DNA of 6,889 nucleotides from CAZXPG01 sp964643145. GTDB lineage: Bacteria; Pseudomonadota; Alphaproteobacteria; Rickettsiales; Arcanibacteraceae. How positions within the stretch are numbered: the stretch's first letter is position 1; each line of letters starts with the position of its first letter. The stretch covers positions 1 to 6,889 of the forward strand of contig CAZXPG010000071.1 in NCBI GenBank assembly GCA_964643145.1, in the 5' to 3' direction. The translations under genes and the position numbers were made by a program. Shown here piece after piece: positions 6,395 through 6,889 of the stretch. The notes under the pieces were generated by a model that saw only the letters and a list, made by a program, of their open reading frames with translations, searched no databases and had not been told where the DNA came from.

Positions 6395-6495
6395 ATATAC
6401 TGCTCACAGTTCAAGAATTGGTTAGGTTGCAATGTGAGCAGACTATGCTCCAATGCAAGCAATGCTGCATAAAGCAGGCATTGCGCGGCATTTCC
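6395..6495 (+). repeat. Family A repeat, copy 2 (full length)
   Basis: This copy of 101 bp matches the copy at 6778-6878 at 98 positions. Hairpin 1 is CTGCTCACA (6400-6408) with TGTGAGCAG (6433-6441). Hairpin 2 is GCAATGCTGC (6459-6468) with GCAGGCATTGC (6474-6484), a 10-bp stem with one bulged base and a 5-nt ATAAA loop. A third possible stem, CGCGG with CCGCG around CATTT, spans the repeat end and the next few bases in this copy only. The repeat points away from phaZ. No terminal inverted repeats or target duplications are evident. Confidence 0.93.
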
Positions 6496-6551
6496 GCGTT
6501 CCCTGCAATACATCTTTAGATGTATCTAAAGATACAGATATGTAAGAACGC
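6496..6551. repeat. Nested palindrome joined to family A copy 2
   Basis: An outer stem GCGTTC (6496-6501) with GAACGC (6546-6551) encloses an inner palindrome ATCTTTAGAT (6512-6521) with ATCTAAAGAT (6524-6533). The two halves of the inner palindrome are themselves nearly self-complementary (ACATCT-TT-AGATGT, TGTATCT-AA-AGATACA), so several alternative foldings exist. It begins exactly where copies 2 and 3 of family A stop matching. It may be a separate small insertion or a variable 3' part of the repeat. Confidence 0.6.
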
Positions 6552-6576
6552 AAAAATAATGCTAGCACGATCATGA

Positions 6577-6611
6577 CAGTAGGATAAGCTATGCTTATCC
6601 AACACTGAGGT
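6577..6611 (+). repeat. Family B palindromic element, intergenic copy
   Basis: CAGT (6577-6580), GGATAAGC (6582-6589), a 3-nt TAT loop, GCTTATCC (6593-6600), ACTG (6604-6607) and AGGT (6608-6611) follow each other. The inner stem is 8 bp, and the outer CAGT / ACTG pair closes it across a small internal loop. The core and the right flank match the copy in xth closely. It shows that the element exists outside genes too, so the in-gene copies are not just chance coding sequence. Confidence 0.8.
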
Positions 6612-6777
6612 TGTTTACCTTACTTTTACATGTTCCGGGGCTTTTGTCTATATAGTTTTTAGGCTTGCCACCCACAATGCCTATTTTCACTAACAAGAAA
6701 TATGTTCCCTAAAGCGATAAGAGTAGCTATAGTGTCGTTGGAATGCTACTCAATCAAAGTTTTGACAGAGATCTGTT

Positions 6778-6878
6778 ATATACTGCTCACAGTTCAAGAA
6801 TTGGTTAGGTTGCAATGTGAGCAGACTATGCTTGAGTGCAAGCAATGCTGCATAAAGCAGGCATTGCGCGGCATTTCC
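6778..6878 (+). repeat. Family A repeat, copy 3 (full length)
   Basis: This copy is in the same orientation as copy 2, 383 bp further on. Hairpin 1 is 6783-6791 with 6816-6824, and hairpin 2 is 6842-6851 with 6857-6867. It differs from copy 2 at only three bases (6833, 6834, 6836), all in the linker between the two hairpins. After TTTCC (6874-6878) it continues CCCTGCA, which appears in copy 2 five bases later, so the homology may extend past an indel. The window ends 11 bp after the repeat. Confidence 0.93.
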
Positions 6879-6889
6879 CCCTGCATTAT

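Larger units (their letters stand above)
6383..6889. other. Repeat-rich intergenic region upstream of phaZ
   Basis: This 507-bp stretch has no convincing gene on either strand. It holds two family A repeats, a nested palindrome next to the first of them, and one family B element. The promoter of the phaZ operon should lie here or within 6323-6394, but I see no well-spaced -35/-10 pair on the minus strand. TTGACA (6762-6767, plus strand) has no -10 at a correct distance. The stretch 6612-6777 shows nothing beyond a small palindrome ACAGA / TCTGT at 6765-6776. Confidence 0.75.

Noticed and set aside
6400..6441. TGTGAGC / GCTCACA arms that recall the lac operator or a CRP half-site
   Set aside because: The arms are separated by 24 nt and belong to a multi-copy repeat hairpin. 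The spacing fits neither operator.
6411..6470. A 19-codon minus-strand frame inside family A copy 2 (also open in copy 3), rich in Cys and His
   Set aside because: It is too short and has no ribosome binding site. It remains open in both copies because they are nearly identical, not because of evident coding constraint.
6762..6783. TTGACA with TATACT as a plus-strand promoter entering family A copy 3
   Set aside because: The spacer is only about 11 bp, too short for a sigma-70-type promoter.
1..6889. CRISPR array, tRNA, rRNA, transposase or toxin-antitoxin system
   Set aside because: No regularly spaced repeats, cloverleaf, or characteristic protein motifs were found on either strand.

Overview
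The window most resembles an alphaproteobacterium of middling G+C, perhaps a host-associated or reduced-genome lineage. The clues are a TrkA gene directly followed by a D-amino acid aminotransferase (a neighbourhood I associate with alphaproteobacteria), an intracellular-type PHA depolymerase, and short palindromic elements that lie in frame inside genes, as in Rickettsia. I cannot name a genus, and the taxonomic call is an inference.

Layout. Positions 1-54 hold the cut end of a dispersed repeat (family A). Positions 58-1114 (minus strand) carry three tandem small lipoprotein genes that are clearly paralogous. A 140-bp divergent gap leads to a plus-strand pdxH-like gene (1255-1944). Its 3' end overlaps, tail to tail, the last gene of a tightly packed minus-strand operon. 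In order of transcription this operon is phaZ (6322-5042), xth (5014-4172), trkA (4170-2791) and dat (2774-1923). Positions 6383-6889 contain no convincing gene but are rich in repeats: two full copies of family A, a nested palindrome, and one free-standing copy of a second, short palindromic element (family B).

The most interesting observation is family B. It is about 36 bp long, with a GGATAAGC / GCTTATCC core, an outer CAGT / ACTG and a GAGGT tail. One copy is intergenic (6577-6611). One forms most of the non-conserved C-terminal tail of the exonuclease III gene (4185-4221). A decayed copy lies in the N-terminal part of the pdxH-like gene (1272-1307). Both genic copies are read in the same frame and give similar peptides (LDKQSLSKTEV and MDKRNISNAEV). 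This is the behaviour of a protein-invading palindromic element, analogous to Rickettsia palindromic elements, but I do not recognise the sequence.

Functionally the genes are a housekeeping mix: PLP supply (pdxH-like) beside a PLP enzyme (dat), potassium uptake regulation (trkA), base-excision repair (xth) and carbon-store mobilisation (phaZ). The pdxH product has the FMN-binding core but lacks the C-terminal Arg-x-His of classical PdxH, so its activity is uncertain. The three lipoproteins share a compact motif with two cysteines exactly 41 residues apart and have no function I can assign.
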